Assembly: GCF_014851805.1 (NCBI RefSeq)
Contig: NZ_JACVAK010000001.1
Coordinates: forward strand, 124,001 to 188,000
DNA: 64,000 nucleotides
Source: Pseudoxanthomonas sp. PXM02
GTDB lineage: Bacteria > Pseudomonadota > Gammaproteobacteria > Xanthomonadales > Xanthomonadaceae
Direction: 5' to 3'
A model generated the notes under the pieces. The model was given only the letters and a program-made list of their open reading frames with translations, was not told the DNA's origin and did not search any database. The first letter of the stretch is position 1; the number at the start of each line of letters is the position of its first letter. Both the position numbers and the translations under genes were made by a program. Positions 31,154-41,424 of the stretch are shown one piece after another.

Positions 31154-32293
31154 TCACTCCATCCCTGGACGGTTCTGCACCGTCGAGTAGCGCTCGCAGA
31201 TGTCGTCCAAGCGCGCCCGCCCACGGATCAGCGCGTCGACACATGCGGGATCGAACAGGCGACCGCGCTGTGCGTACAGGTAGGCCAGCGCGGCATCCTT
31301 GTCCCAGGCCTTCTTGTACGGGCGCGGCGAGATCAGGGCATCGAACACGTCCGCAACCGCCACTATCCTCGCTTCCAACGGGATCTGTTCGCCCACGAGG
31401 CCATCGGGGTAGCCGCTGCCGTCGTAGCGTTCGTGGTGGCGCAACGCGATCAACGCGCCGGTCTGGATGAAACGGTTCTGGCTGCCGGACAGCAACTGGT
31501 GACCGATCTTCGGGTGGCGTCGCATGACGTCGGTTTCTTCCGACGTCAGCGGACCGGCCTTCATCAGCACGGAATCCGGAATGGCGATCTTGCCCATGTC
31601 GTGCAGCGGCGCCGCCATTTCGATGGTGCGCACTTCGTCCTCGGGCAGGCCGAGTTGCTCGGCAATGAGGCCGGCGATATGGGCCATGCGCTCCAGATAG
31701 GCGCTGGTGCCGCTGTCGCGGTACTCGATGGCGCGCGCCAGCCGGGACAGGGTTTCGCGTTCGCGCTCTTCCACCTCGTGCATGCTGGACAGCAGGCGCT
31801 GCTCCAGCGACAGGGCGCGTTGCTTGACGTTTTCGGACTGCTGCCGCAGTTGCAGCAGGTTGCGGCAGCGGGCACGCAGTTCGCGCGGGCGTACCGGCTT
31901 GACCAGGAAATCGATGACACCGGCTTCCAGCGCGGCCTGCCGGATGGGCTCATCGCCGACCACGGTGATCAGGATGATGGCGATGTCGCGGTGCATCGGC
32001 AGCCGGCGGAAACGGCGGGCGAACTCCAGTCCGTCCATGCCCGGCATGCGGTAGTCGAGGAGCAGCAGGTCGGTGCGGTTCTTCTCGCACCATTCCAGGG
32101 CAGCCAGCGGATCGCCGAAATCATGGACGGCCAGCTCGGACGCGATGTCCTCGATGACATGGCGCAGCATCGTGCGCGCAGACGTCTGATCGTCGACGAT
32201 GACGATATTCAAAGCGTTACCCACCCCTTGGGGCCACATCACGTGGCTGTCGGGCAAGGATACTCCGGCGGTGGCGGGGCTCGCATCCAACAT
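31154..32293 (-). CDS. rpfG: Cyclic di-GMP phosphodiesterase RpfG (REC-HD-GYP)
   Basis: 379 aa from the ATG at 32293, which has AGGA upstream and gives the known family length; an in-frame ATG at 32494 would add 67 unrelated residues. The receiver holds Asp80 in LLLLDYRMPGMDG. The HD-GYP domain has His231-Asp232 (PLHDMGKIAIPD) and GYP at 294-296 (RHHERYDGSGYPDGL), both intact. It converts DSF perception into lower cyclic di-GMP. In contrast to X. campestris, no rpfH lies between rpfG and rpfC. Confidence 0.96.
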   Translation of the reverse strand: MLDASPATAGVSLPDSHVMWPQGVGNALNIVIVDDQTSARTMLRHVIEDIASELAVHDFGDPLAALEWCEKNRTDLLLLDYRMPGMDGLEFARRFRRLPMHRDIAIILITVVGDEPIRQAALEAGVIDFLVKPVRPRELRARCRNLLQLRQQSENVKQRALSLEQRLLSSMHEVEERERETLSRLARAIEYRDSGTSAYLERMAHIAGLIAEQLGLPEDEVRTIEMAAPLHDMGKIAIPDSVLMKAGPLTSEETDVMRRHPKIGHQLLSGSQNRFIQTGALIALRHHERYDGSGYPDGLVGEQIPLEARIVAVADVFDALISPRPYKKAWDKDAALAYLYAQRGRLFDPACVDALIRGRARLDDICERYSTVQNRPGME

Positions 32294-32649
32294 GTCGGCA
32301 GTCCTGTTCGGCGGCACGGTCCCGGAGGGGGGCCGCGCTCCACGAAGGGAACCGATACCAATCAAGGAGCCCCCTCCCCTGATCTCTATCGGCGCGGGCG
32401 GCGATAAATTGACCGTCCTGCGCGTGAAACCACGCAGGAAGCGTGCCAGCCGTCGCAATGGCCTGTCAGGACTGAGCAAGTAGACCTCCGTCACGGATTG
32501 ACGGCCTTCCCGCGCCTTCCGTTGCGGGCGGCTTGCCAGGAAGAGGATGCCGCACAGCAGCCTCCCCGCGCCAGTGGACCCGTCGCGTCATCCAGACGGG
32601 TGCGTATGCTGCCCCGGAGCGTCACTCCGGGGTGCTTTTCGTCCTGCCC
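32294..32649. other. 356-bp gap between rpfG and lysS
   Basis: No convincing gene. It should hold the rpfG-rpfC promoter (transcribed leftwards), but no good -35/-10 pair was found. A stem-loop with CCTG...CAGG arms lies near 32419-32440. Close to lysS lies a strong hairpin (32611-32641) whose T-run points right. A plus-strand frame across 32292-32483 is Arg/Pro-rich and unrecognised, and was not accepted as a gene. Confidence 0.6.
32611..32641 (+). terminator. Hairpin with rightward T-run downstream of lysS
   Basis: CCCCGGAG-CGTCA-CTCCGGGG followed by TGCTTTTCG on the plus strand: a perfect 8-bp stem. It sits 18 bp after the lysS stop (lysS reads leftwards), where its other face lacks a T-run. 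It may simply end lysS transcription in a U-independent way, or terminate an unannotated rightward RNA. Confidence 0.55.
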
Positions 32650-34161
32650 TCAGCCCTGGCTTTCGGGACGCATGTAGGGGAACAGCAGCACGTCGCGGAT
32701 CGAGTCTGACCCGGTCAGCAGCATGACCAGCCGGTCGATGCCGATGCCGAGGCCACCGGTCGGCGGCAGGCCAACCTCCAGTGCACGGATGTAGTCGGCG
32801 TCGAAATGCATGGCCTCGTCGTCACCGCCTTCCTTCGCCTGGACCTGGGCCATGAACCGTGCCGCCTGGTCTTCGGGGTCATTCAGTTCGGAGAAGCCGT
32901 TGGCGATCTCCTTGCCGTTGATGAACAACTCGAAGCGGTCCGTGTAACCCGGCTGGTCATCATTGGCGCGCGCCAGCGGCGACACCTCGACCGGGTGGTC
33001 GGTGATGAAGGTCGGCTGCACCAGCGTGTGCTCGACCGTCTTCTCGAAGATCTCCAGCAACAGCTTGCCCCAGCCATACGACGGCTTGACGTGGATCTTC
33101 AGGCGCTCGCAATGGCGCACCAGCGCATCGCGGTCGGTGCAGTCGGCGAGCGTGATCTCCGGGTTGTGGTGGCGCACGGCTTCGTCCATGCGCCAGCGAC
33201 GGAAGGCGGGCTCCAGGTCGATGTCCTGGCCATCCCACGCCACCTGCCCGGTGCCGAGGACCTCATGCGCGACGTCGCGGATCACACCTTCGGTCAGGTC
33301 CATGATCTCGGTGTACGTGGCGTAGGCCTCGTACAGCTCAAGCATGGTGAATTCCGGGTTGTGGCGCGTGCTGACGCCTTCGTTGCGGAAATTGCGGTTG
33401 ATCTCGTAGACGCGCTCCAGGCCGCCGACCACCAAGCGCTTCAGATACAGCTCCGGTGCGACACGCAGGTAGAGGTCCAGGTCCAGCGCATTGTGGTGGG
33501 TGGTGAACGGCTTGGCTGCGGCGCCGCCGGGGATGTAATGCATCATCGGCGTCTCGACCTCGAGGAAGCGCCGCGTATCCAGCCATTCGCGGATCGCACG
33601 GATGATGCGCGAGCGCTTGATGAAGACGGCGCGCGCTTCCGGCGTGACGATCAGGTCGACGTAACGCTGCCGATAGCGCTGCTCCACGTCCGACAGGCCG
33701 TGCCACTTGTCCGGCAGCGGACGCAGCGACTTGGTGAGCAGGCGCAATGCATCCGCCTTCACCGACAGCTCGCCGGTGCGCGTACGGGTCAAGCCACCTT
33801 CCACACCGATGATGTCACCGATGTCCCAGCCCTTGAACGCGTCATAGGTGTCGCCCAGCGTGTTCGACTGCAAGAACAGCTGGATGCGGCCGGACTCGTC
33901 CTGGATCTGCACGAAACTGGCCTTGCCCATCACGCGCTTGGCCATCAGGCGGCCCGCCAGCTTCACCTGCCGGCCACTGCCCTCCAGCGCCTCGCCCGTC
34001 CACAGGTCGGCATCCTCGTACTGCGTCTGCAGGTCGCCGGCGTAATCGCTGCGACGGAAGTCGTTCGGGAACGCGATGCCCTGCCCGCGCAGTGCGGTCA
34101 GTTTGGCGCGGCGCTCGGCGATGAGGCTGTTCTCGTCCTGCGGAGCGGTTTGATCTGTCAT
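32650..34161 (-). CDS. lysS: Lysyl-tRNA synthetase (class II)
   Basis: 503 aa. The OB-fold anticodon-binding domain (residues about 65-150, [20 protein letters not shown]) is followed by the class II core with motif 2 ([20 protein letters not shown]) and motif 3 ([15 protein letters not shown]). Charges tRNA-Lys. prfB lies directly upstream on the same strand, as in the prfB-lysS pair of many proteobacteria; the 102-bp gap between them contains a REP-like palindrome. Confidence 0.97.
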   Translation of the reverse strand: MTDQTAPQDENSLIAERRAKLTALRGQGIAFPNDFRRSDYAGDLQTQYEDADLWTGEALEGSGRQVKLAGRLMAKRVMGKASFVQIQDESGRIQLFLQSNTLGDTYDAFKGWDIGDIIGVEGGLTRTRTGELSVKADALRLLTKSLRPLPDKWHGLSDVEQRYRQRYVDLIVTPEARAVFIKRSRIIRAIREWLDTRRFLEVETPMMHYIPGGAAAKPFTTHHNALDLDLYLRVAPELYLKRLVVGGLERVYEINRNFRNEGVSTRHNPEFTMLELYEAYATYTEIMDLTEGVIRDVAHEVLGTGQVAWDGQDIDLEPAFRRWRMDEAVRHHNPEITLADCTDRDALVRHCERLKIHVKPSYGWGKLLLEIFEKTVEHTLVQPTFITDHPVEVSPLARANDDQPGYTDRFELFINGKEIANGFSELNDPEDQAARFMAQVQAKEGGDDEAMHFDADYIRALEVGLPPTGGLGIGIDRLVMLLTGSDSIRDVLLFPYMRPESQG

Positions 34162-34184
34162 GAGGTCTTATCGTGTTCTTGGGC

Positions 34185-34245
34185 GTGGGAGCGACGTGAG
34201 TCGCGAACGAGTGCCGGAAGAGCTCGCGACTCACGTCGCTCCCAC
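34185..34245. repeat. REP-like palindrome, copy 1
   Basis: Left arm GTGGGAGCGACGT-G-AGTCGCGA and right arm TCGCGACT-C-ACGTCGCTCCCAC form a 22-bp perfect stem around a 17-base loop. The same arms occur at 60226-60290 and 62451-62551 with a different, compensated base pair at the 14th position (G-C here). Located between prfB and lysS. Confidence 0.9.
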
Positions 34246-34263
34246 AGGCGAATCGTGGGTAGG

Positions 34264-35389
<1,126 letters not shown>

Positions 35390-35519
35390 GGGTCGTGTCG
35401 CGGGGGGATGGAATCGGTCGGCAAGGATACCAGAGGCGCGCCGCGGGCCGCGCCGGCGCGCCTTCTCTGGAACGGGACTTGCATCGCTGCATGTGCGTCC
35501 TTCCGAGAGCCGTTCGCCG

Positions 35520-37445
35520 ATGCCGACTCCCGTTGCCCTGCCCGCCCCGCTGCTGCCCTGGCTCCTTGGCCTGGCGCTGTTGCTGGGCCTGCCTTCTTCG
35601 CGTGCACAGGGCACGCAACCGGCCATGCAGGATCGCGCCGGCGAGGTGAAGCGCTGCCTGCAGTTGCGCCGCGATGCGCCCCCGGTGGCGGTGGCCCTGG
35701 CGGAAATGCTGTTGCGCGAGCCCGACCTGACGGTCGAGGACGAAGTGAAGATCTTCAGCTGCCTCGGCATCGCGGCCGGACTGGCGGGCGACAGGGCCCG
35801 CGCCATGGAAGCCGGCGCGCAGATGGAGCGACTGGTGAATGAACATCCCCGCCTTCCCGCGGAGTTCCGCGCCCGTGCGTATTCGCAGGCCGGCTCCATC
35901 TTCCACGGCGCCGGCCAGATCCATCGGGCCGAGGCGGCCTACCTGCACGCGCAGGACATCGCCGCACGCCTGCCGGCCGAAGAAGCCGCCCTGTTCCAGG
36001 CCACCACGCTGACCAACATCGGCCTGATCCATGCCGACTATCTGGACTCGCCAGAAGTCGCCGACGGCTACTACCGCAAGGCGCTCGCCGCGGCCGGATC
36101 GGTCGGCCTGGAAGATCCGCTGATCCTGCACAACCACGCCCTGAATCTGGTCCGGCTCGGCAGGACCGACGAGGCGATGGCGGTGATCGACGAAGGCGAA
36201 GCCCTGGCGCGTCGCAAGCAGGCGCAATCCGTCGTTGATCGCCTGCGCGCGGAGCGTGCGGGTCTCTGGATTGCCCAAGGGCGACTGGCACAGGCCCGTC
36301 CGTTGCTGGACGGCGCCATCAAAGCCCAGGAGAACAGCGCCGACAAGCCGGGACTCGCCGGTTCACTGGCGAAACTCTCGGTCCTGCAACGCCTGTCCGG
36401 CGACTACGCCGGTGCGCTGGCAACCGCACGGCGTGCCTGGTCCAACGTGGACGGCACACCGCAGCCGCAGAAGCAGCGCGAAGTGCTGCGCGCGTGGATG
36501 GCCGCGCATGCCGCCCTGGGCCAGGCGGACGACGCCATGGGCGTTGGTGCGCGCCTGCACGCCCTGGAGATGCAGACCCTGAAGGACCAGCGACTGGAAC
36601 TGCTGGCCGACCTGCAGGCGCGCAGCGAGGGCGCCGCCGCGCAGCGGGAACTGGAGACCATGCGCCACCAGGCGCAGATCCGAGTACTGAACGACGAAAA
36701 GTCGACGCTGCTGCGCCGGGCAGGCATCACCGTGCTGGTCGTGCTGGTGCTGGCCGGTGTCGGCTTCGGCCTGCTGCAGCGTCGCAAGAACCGGCAGCTG
36801 CGCAAGGTCAGCGCGACCGACTCGCTGACGGGGCTGCGCAACCGGCGCGCCGCCACCGAGGCCCTGAAGGCGATGTCGGTGCAACGCCCGGACGCCGGCA
36901 CGCGCCACGTGCTGTTCCTGATCGACATCGACCACTTCAAGAAGGTCAACGACGGCTTCGGTCACCACGCCGGCGACCAGGTGCTCATCGCCCTGGCACG
37001 GCGCCTGCGCGACATCGGCCGTGTCGACGACGTCATTGCTCGCTGGGGCGGTGAAGAGTTCCTGATGGCCTGCGCCAACCTCACCGAGGCGCAGGCCTGC
37101 ACCGTCGCCTCGCGCCTGCACGAAGCCCTGTGCGAGGTGCACGAACTGGCACCGCACCAGCGTTGGTCGCTGACGGTATCGCTGGGCTTCGCGCCCTTCC
37201 CGTTCTTCGGCAACGTGGCCAGTGGCTGGGACTATGCCCTGCGCATGGCCGACCGCGCGCTCTATGCGGCCAAGGACCGCCGCAATGCGTGGGCCGGGCT
37301 GTGGGGCCGCTCGTTGCCGCAAACCTCGTCGCTGCAGACGCTGCTGGACGCACCGGAAGAAGCGGTCCGCAGCGGCGTGATCGAACTGGTCGCCAGCTAC
37401 GCGGTCGAGCGCCTGCCGCAGGTGCCGGCGACGCGGGCGGCGTAA
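35520..37445 (+). CDS. TPR-containing membrane diguanylate cyclase
   Basis: 641 aa. Signal sequence or first membrane segment at residues about 9-30 (LLPWLLGLALLLGLPSSRA). A periplasmic TPR-like alpha-helical region follows to about 390. One membrane helix lies near 399-420 (GITVLVVLVLAGVGFGLLQ). A cytoplasmic GGDEF domain has DSLTGLRNRR, FLIDIDHFKKVNDGFGH and an intact GGEEF at about 509-513, so it should make cyclic di-GMP. An Arg-based inhibitory site is not evident. It sits between prfB and rpfD, inside the rpf block. The ATG at 35520 was preferred because upstream codons overlap prfB. Confidence 0.9.
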   Translation: MPTPVALPAPLLPWLLGLALLLGLPSSRAQGTQPAMQDRAGEVKRCLQLRRDAPPVAVALAEMLLREPDLTVEDEVKIFSCLGIAAGLAGDRARAMEAGAQMERLVNEHPRLPAEFRARAYSQAGSIFHGAGQIHRAEAAYLHAQDIAARLPAEEAALFQATTLTNIGLIHADYLDSPEVADGYYRKALAAAGSVGLEDPLILHNHALNLVRLGRTDEAMAVIDEGEALARRKQAQSVVDRLRAERAGLWIAQGRLAQARPLLDGAIKAQENSADKPGLAGSLAKLSVLQRLSGDYAGALATARRAWSNVDGTPQPQKQREVLRAWMAAHAALGQADDAMGVGARLHALEMQTLKDQRLELLADLQARSEGAAAQRELETMRHQAQIRVLNDEKSTLLRRAGITVLVVLVLAGVGFGLLQRRKNRQLRKVSATDSLTGLRNRRAATEALKAMSVQRPDAGTRHVLFLIDIDHFKKVNDGFGHHAGDQVLIALARRLRDIGRVDDVIARWGGEEFLMACANLTEAQACTVASRLHEALCEVHELAPHQRWSLTVSLGFAPFPFFGNVASGWDYALRMADRALYAAKDRRNAWAGLWGRSLPQTSSLQTLLDAPEEAVRSGVIELVASYAVERLPQVPATRAA

Positions 37446-37446
37446 C

Positions 37447-38328
37447 TCAGGTGGCGTCAGCGCCGGTGCGTTGACGCAGGTCCTGCCGATAGCGCCGGCT
37501 GCATGGCAGGGCGCTGCCATCCTTCATGTGCACACGGGCGTCGCCGGTATCCAGCGGTTCGATCGACGCCACCTGGTCCAGGCTGACGATGTAGCTGCGG
37601 TGGATGCGGGCGAAGCGGCGGGCATCCAGTCGTGCCTCGATACCCGCGATCGTGCTGCGCAACGGATAGTCGTGGCCGCGCACGCGCAGGTTGACGTAGT
37701 TGCCGGCGGCCTGCATCCACTCGATGTCGTTGGCGGCCACCAGGAATTCGCGCCCGAGCTTGCGGATGAGGAAGCGTTCCGGCTGGTCCACCGGCTCCAG
37801 CGGCGGCCCCTCGTCGGGCTCCGCGAGTAGGCTCGCTTCCCCCTGCCAGCGCCGCAGCAGGAAGCGATAGCCCTCCACCGCCACCACGATGGTGGCGAAG
37901 CTGCGTGCGTCCTTCAGGTACTCGTAAGCGAGTTCGCGGGGCCAGGGACCGAACTCGTAGGTCATGCCCTGCGTCCGGTAGGCCAGCACGCGCAAGGCGA
38001 CCATGCCGACCACGTGCACCAGGCAGACCAGCAGGCTGGCGATCGCGTACTCGCCCAGTCGCGCGCGCCAGTTCTCCCAGTGCAGGGGACGTACGCGGGT
38101 GTACCAGACGATGGCGGGAATCAGCACCAGCACCCAGACGAGCGCGCTGCTGGTTTCCCAGACCATCGGTTCCCACGCCTGCACGCCCGAGTCGCCGCGC
38201 CGGAGTTCCATCAGCGTGGTCAGGCTGTTGGCGATGCAGTTGGCAGCGGTCACGGCGATCCAGAATCCCGCCTCCACCCAGCGCTTCCATGGCAGGTAGC
38301 GTTCGTAGGTCAGCGTGTCCTGGTTCAT
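37447..38328 (-). CDS. rpfD: LytTR-family regulator RpfD
   Basis: 293 aa. The N-terminal half is membrane-embedded (four hydrophobic segments between residues about 15 and 130: FWIAVTAANCIANSLTTL, ALVWVLVLIPAIVWY, IASLLVCLVHVVGMVALRVL). The C-terminal 100 residues form a LytTR DNA-binding domain (FLIRKLGREFLVAANDIEWM, ARRFARIHRSYIVSLDQV). RpfD in Xanthomonas is a regulator of this type in the same position. TAAAAT ends 6 bases before the ATG, and three direct repeats at 21-bp spacing lie just upstream. Convergent with the cyclase gene, 1 bp apart. Confidence 0.88.
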   Translation of the reverse strand: MNQDTLTYERYLPWKRWVEAGFWIAVTAANCIANSLTTLMELRRGDSGVQAWEPMVWETSSALVWVLVLIPAIVWYTRVRPLHWENWRARLGEYAIASLLVCLVHVVGMVALRVLAYRTQGMTYEFGPWPRELAYEYLKDARSFATIVVAVEGYRFLLRRWQGEASLLAEPDEGPPLEPVDQPERFLIRKLGREFLVAANDIEWMQAAGNYVNLRVRGHDYPLRSTIAGIEARLDARRFARIHRSYIVSLDQVASIEPLDTGDARVHMKDGSALPCSRRYRQDLRQRTGADAT

Positions 38329-38334
38329 GCGCGC

Positions 38335-38340
38335 ATTTTA
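38335..38340 (-). promoter_or_regulatory. -10-like element of rpfD (leaderless start)
   Basis: TAAAAT on the minus strand, 6 bases before the rpfD ATG, with no recognisable -35. A transcript would begin at or next to the start codon. The missing -35 fits a promoter needing an activator. Confidence 0.5.
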
Positions 38341-38365
38341 GCCGCGCCCCTCCACGGCACGCACC

Positions 38366-38419
38366 GCGATTCGTCCCCTGCGCCCCGCGGTTCGGCACTC
38401 GCAGCCTGCGGTTCGTCCC
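38366..38419. promoter_or_regulatory. Three LytTR/AlgR-like boxes at exact 21-bp period
   Basis: GCGATTCGTCCC (38366-38377), GCGGTTCGGCAC (38387-38398) and GCGGTTCGTCCC (38408-38419) begin exactly 21 bp apart. LytTR regulators bind direct repeats on one face of the helix at about this period, and the third copy differs by one base from the AlgR box CCGTTCGTC. They lie 38-91 bp upstream of the rpfD ATG, next to its -10, and 65-118 bp before the acyltransferase start on the other strand. Binding by RpfD itself is inferred. Confidence 0.55.
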
Positions 38420-38483
38420 TTCGCCGTGGTGACAGGCCCGGCCCGCGTCGATTCTGGCAGCCTCACCGAAGATGGAGAACGCC

Positions 38484-39689
38484 ATGCAACGTCGCCACGA
38501 CCTGGACTGGGTCCGGGTCTGCGCCTTCGCGCTGCTGGTCCTGTACCACGTGGGCATGTACTACGTGAGCTGGGACTGGCACGTGAAAAGCCCGGATGCC
38601 AGCGACGCGCTGGAGCCTTTCATGCTGCTCAGTTCGCCGTGGCGGTTGTCGCTGCTGTTCCTCGTGTCGGGGGCGGCGACCGCCTTCCTGCTCGGCAAGT
38701 CGACGCGCACGGCCGACGCGGCCGGGGCGCGCGCACGGTTCCTCGGCAGCCGCTCCTGGCGGCTGCTGGTGCCGCTGGTGTTCGGCATGCTGGTGATCGT
38801 GCCGCCGCAGGCCTACTACGAGGTGGTGGAACAATTGCCGGGCGGCTATCACGAGGGCTACCTGGCGTTCTATGCGCGCTACCTGGGGGCCTACGACGGC
38901 TTCTGCGACGCGGACGGCTGCCTCAGGATCCCGACCTGGAACCATCTGTGGTTCGTCGCCTACCTGTGGGTCTACACCGTCGCGCTGTGGCTGCTCTGGC
39001 GGCTGGCGCCACGCATGCTGGACGCGGCCGGCAGCCTGCTCGCCTCCTGCATGAGCGGTCTGGGCGTGCTGGTGTGGCCGTTCCTGTTCCTGGGCGTCGC
39101 CCGCGTCCTGCTGGTAGGTCGCTTCGAGCAGACGCATGCGCTGGTCGACGACTGGTACAACCACGCGCAGTACTTCGGCGTGTTCCTCTTCGGTTTCCTG
39201 GTCGCCCGCACCGACGGGGTCTGGAAGGCGATGGATCGCCTGCGCTGGCCCGCCGTGCTGCTGTGGCTGACCAGTTGGGCGGGCCTGATCGCCTACTTCG
39301 TCCGCTTCTCGAACATCGATCCGCCGGAATGGCTGCGCATGATAATGCGGATGGGCTGGGCGCTGAACCAGTGGTGCGCCATCGTCGCCGTGCTCGGCTT
39401 CACGTATCACTGGCGTCCCGGCGACAGTCGCGTGCTGCGCTATCTGGTGCCTGCGGTGTTCCCGGTCTACATCCTGCACCAGACCGTGATCGTGGTCGTG
39501 GCGCATCATCTGAAGCCGATGGCGATCCCGCCGCTGATCGAAGGCCCGCTGCTGGTCGCGATCACGTTCGCCGCCTGTTTTGCCGGCTATGAGGTGATCC
39601 GGCGCGTGCGCTGGCTGCGGCCGCTGTTCGGACTGAAGCGCACGGACGCAACGCCTGGCAATCCAGCGCTGGCGACGGAGCCACGCTGA
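38484..39689 (+). CDS. Membrane acyltransferase, acyltransferase-3 family
   Basis: 401 aa from the ATG at 38484, chosen because GGAG lies 6 bases upstream (an ATG at 38472 is in frame). About ten membrane segments. The family N-terminus HDLDWVRVCAFALLVLYHVGMY carries the conserved Arg and His of acyltransferase-3 proteins. Such enzymes (OatA-, NodX- and OpgC-like) acylate sugars or glycans at the cell surface; the acceptor is unknown here. Divergent from rpfD, sharing the box-containing intergenic region. Confidence 0.87.
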   Translation: MQRRHDLDWVRVCAFALLVLYHVGMYYVSWDWHVKSPDASDALEPFMLLSSPWRLSLLFLVSGAATAFLLGKSTRTADAAGARARFLGSRSWRLLVPLVFGMLVIVPPQAYYEVVEQLPGGYHEGYLAFYARYLGAYDGFCDADGCLRIPTWNHLWFVAYLWVYTVALWLLWRLAPRMLDAAGSLLASCMSGLGVLVWPFLFLGVARVLLVGRFEQTHALVDDWYNHAQYFGVFLFGFLVARTDGVWKAMDRLRWPAVLLWLTSWAGLIAYFVRFSNIDPPEWLRMIMRMGWALNQWCAIVAVLGFTYHWRPGDSRVLRYLVPAVFPVYILHQTVIVVVAHHLKPMAIPPLIEGPLLVAITFAACFAGYEVIRRVRWLRPLFGLKRTDATPGNPALATEPR

Positions 39690-39696
39690 CGCAGGA

Positions 39697-41424
39697 TCAG
39701 CCTGCCGCCTGCCAGTGGCGCAGCAACAACTGGATGCCGCGACGGTCGCGCCAGTCGTCGGTGTCCAACTGGTAGGCCGCATGGATGCGCGCCGGAGGCG
39801 GTTGGTCATGCCAGCCGTTGAAGTGGATGGCGCTCAACGGGGTCGTCTGTCCCGCAGCCCGGAGCGAGAACTTCAGGTGTTTCTCGCCCACCACGCGCCA
39901 GTCGAGCACATCGAATACGCCATCGAACAAGGGCTCGGGGAATCCCTGCCCCCAGGGGCCGGCGCTGCGCAATGCATCGGCATGCGCGCGGTCCAGTTCG
40001 CCGGCATGCAGCTCACCGTCGCTCAGTACTTCTTCCTGCAGCAGGTCGTCATCCAGCAGCAGCGTCGCCTGCCGGTGGAACGCCTCGCGGAACGCAGGAA
40101 GCGCGCTTTCGTCCAGCGACAGGCCGGCCGCCATCGCATGGCCACCGAAACGCTGCATCAGACCCGGCTGCGCCGCGTCGATCGCCGCCAGCGCATCGCG
40201 GATGTGGAAGCCCGGGATCGAACGGGCCGAGCCACGGAGCGTGGTACTGCCAGGCTCGGCGGGCGCGAAGGCGATCACCGGCCGGTGCAGGCGCTCCTTG
40301 ATCTTCGAGGCCACCAGCCCGACCACGCCCGGATGCCAGTCCGGATCGAACAGGCACGGCGCCAACGGAATGGCGCCGGCCTCGACCGCATCGAAGCGCG
40401 CCAGCGCAACCTGCGCTTCGTCGACCATCTGCTGCTGCACGCCGCGACGCTCGGCGTTGATGCCGTCCAGCACGCGCGCGATCTCGTCGGCCTGCGATGC
40501 ATCGTCCGTCAGCAGGCAGGCGATCCCGAGCGCCATGTCTTCGAGCCGCCCGGCCGCATTCAACCGGGGCGCGAGCGCGAAGCCGATGTCGGCCGCCGTC
40601 AGCCGCGCCGGATCGCGGCCCGATACACGCATCAATGCCTGCAGCCCCGCACTGCCCTGCCCCGCGCGCAAGCGCCGCAGGCCGGCACCGACGAGGGCAC
40701 GGTTGTTGGCATCCAGTGGCACCAGATCGGCAACCGTGCCGACGGCGACCAGGTCGAGCAGCGTCGCAAGATCCGGTTCGGGAGCGGAGAGCACACCGCG
40801 GTCGCGCAGCACGCGGCGCAACGCCAGCAGCACGTAGAACACCACGCCGACGCCGGCCAGCATCTTGCTGGGAAACGGATCGCCGCGCAGGTTCGGATTG
40901 ACGATGACGTCGGCCGGCGGCAACTGGTCGCCAGGCAGGTGATGGTCGGTGACGAGCACCTGCCAGCCACGCGCTTTCGCCGCCGCGATGCCGGCGTGGC
41001 AAGCGATGCCGTGATCCACCGTCACCAGCAGATCGGGCTGCAATGCCGCCAGTTCGTCCACCAGCGTGGGCGACAGGCCATAGCCGTGGACCATGCGGTT
41101 GGGCACCGCCGGCGTCACATGGTGCGCACCCAGCAGGCACAGCCCGCGCACGCCCACTGCGCAGGCGGTCGCGCCGTCGCAGTCGAAGTCGCCGACGATG
41201 ACGATGTGCTTGCCCTGCGCGATCGCGTCGGCCAGCAGCGCCGCCGCGGCTTCCAGTCCACCCAGCTGATCGGGGGGCAGCAACTGCGCCAGTCGCGGCT
41301 GCGCCTGGTCGACCGACAAGGCACCGCGGGCTTCGTAGATCCGGCGCAGCAGGGGCGGCACGCTGTCCGGCCAGTCTCCCCCCGCGGCGATGGTCCGGCG
41401 GCGGATCTTCGGCGACGGCGTCAT
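39697..41424 (-). CDS. recJ: Single-stranded-DNA exonuclease RecJ
   Basis: 575 aa from the ATG at 41424. DHH-family nuclease for recombination and mismatch repair. Motif I is VIVGDFDCDGATACAVG, the DHH motif is VLVTDHHLPGDQLPP and the DHHA1 segment has GGHAMAAGLSL. An in-frame ATG at 41598 would add 58 residues lying within rpfE, so the 4-bp overlap start (ATGA) was preferred. Downstream partner of rpfE and greA, as in X. campestris. Confidence 0.96.
   Translation of the reverse strand: MTPSPKIRRRTIAAGGDWPDSVPPLLRRIYEARGALSVDQAQPRLAQLLPPDQLGGLEAAAALLADAIAQGKHIVIVGDFDCDGATACAVGVRGLCLLGAHHVTPAVPNRMVHGYGLSPTLVDELAALQPDLLVTVDHGIACHAGIAAAKARGWQVLVTDHHLPGDQLPPADVIVNPNLRGDPFPSKMLAGVGVVFYVLLALRRVLRDRGVLSAPEPDLATLLDLVAVGTVADLVPLDANNRALVGAGLRRLRAGQGSAGLQALMRVSGRDPARLTAADIGFALAPRLNAAGRLEDMALGIACLLTDDASQADEIARVLDGINAERRGVQQQMVDEAQVALARFDAVEAGAIPLAPCLFDPDWHPGVVGLVASKIKERLHRPVIAFAPAEPGSTTLRGSARSIPGFHIRDALAAIDAAQPGLMQRFGGHAMAAGLSLDESALPAFREAFHRQATLLLDDDLLQEEVLSDGELHAGELDRAHADALRSAGPWGQGFPEPLFDGVFDVLDWRVVGEKHLKFSLRAAGQTTPLSAIHFNGWHDQPPPARIHAAYQLDTDDWRDRRGIQLLLRHWQAAG

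Noticed and set aside
32199-32483. 94-codon plus-strand frame before lysS
   Set aside because: It overlaps the rpfG start in antisense, is Arg/Pro-rich and has no ribosome-binding site or recognisable family.
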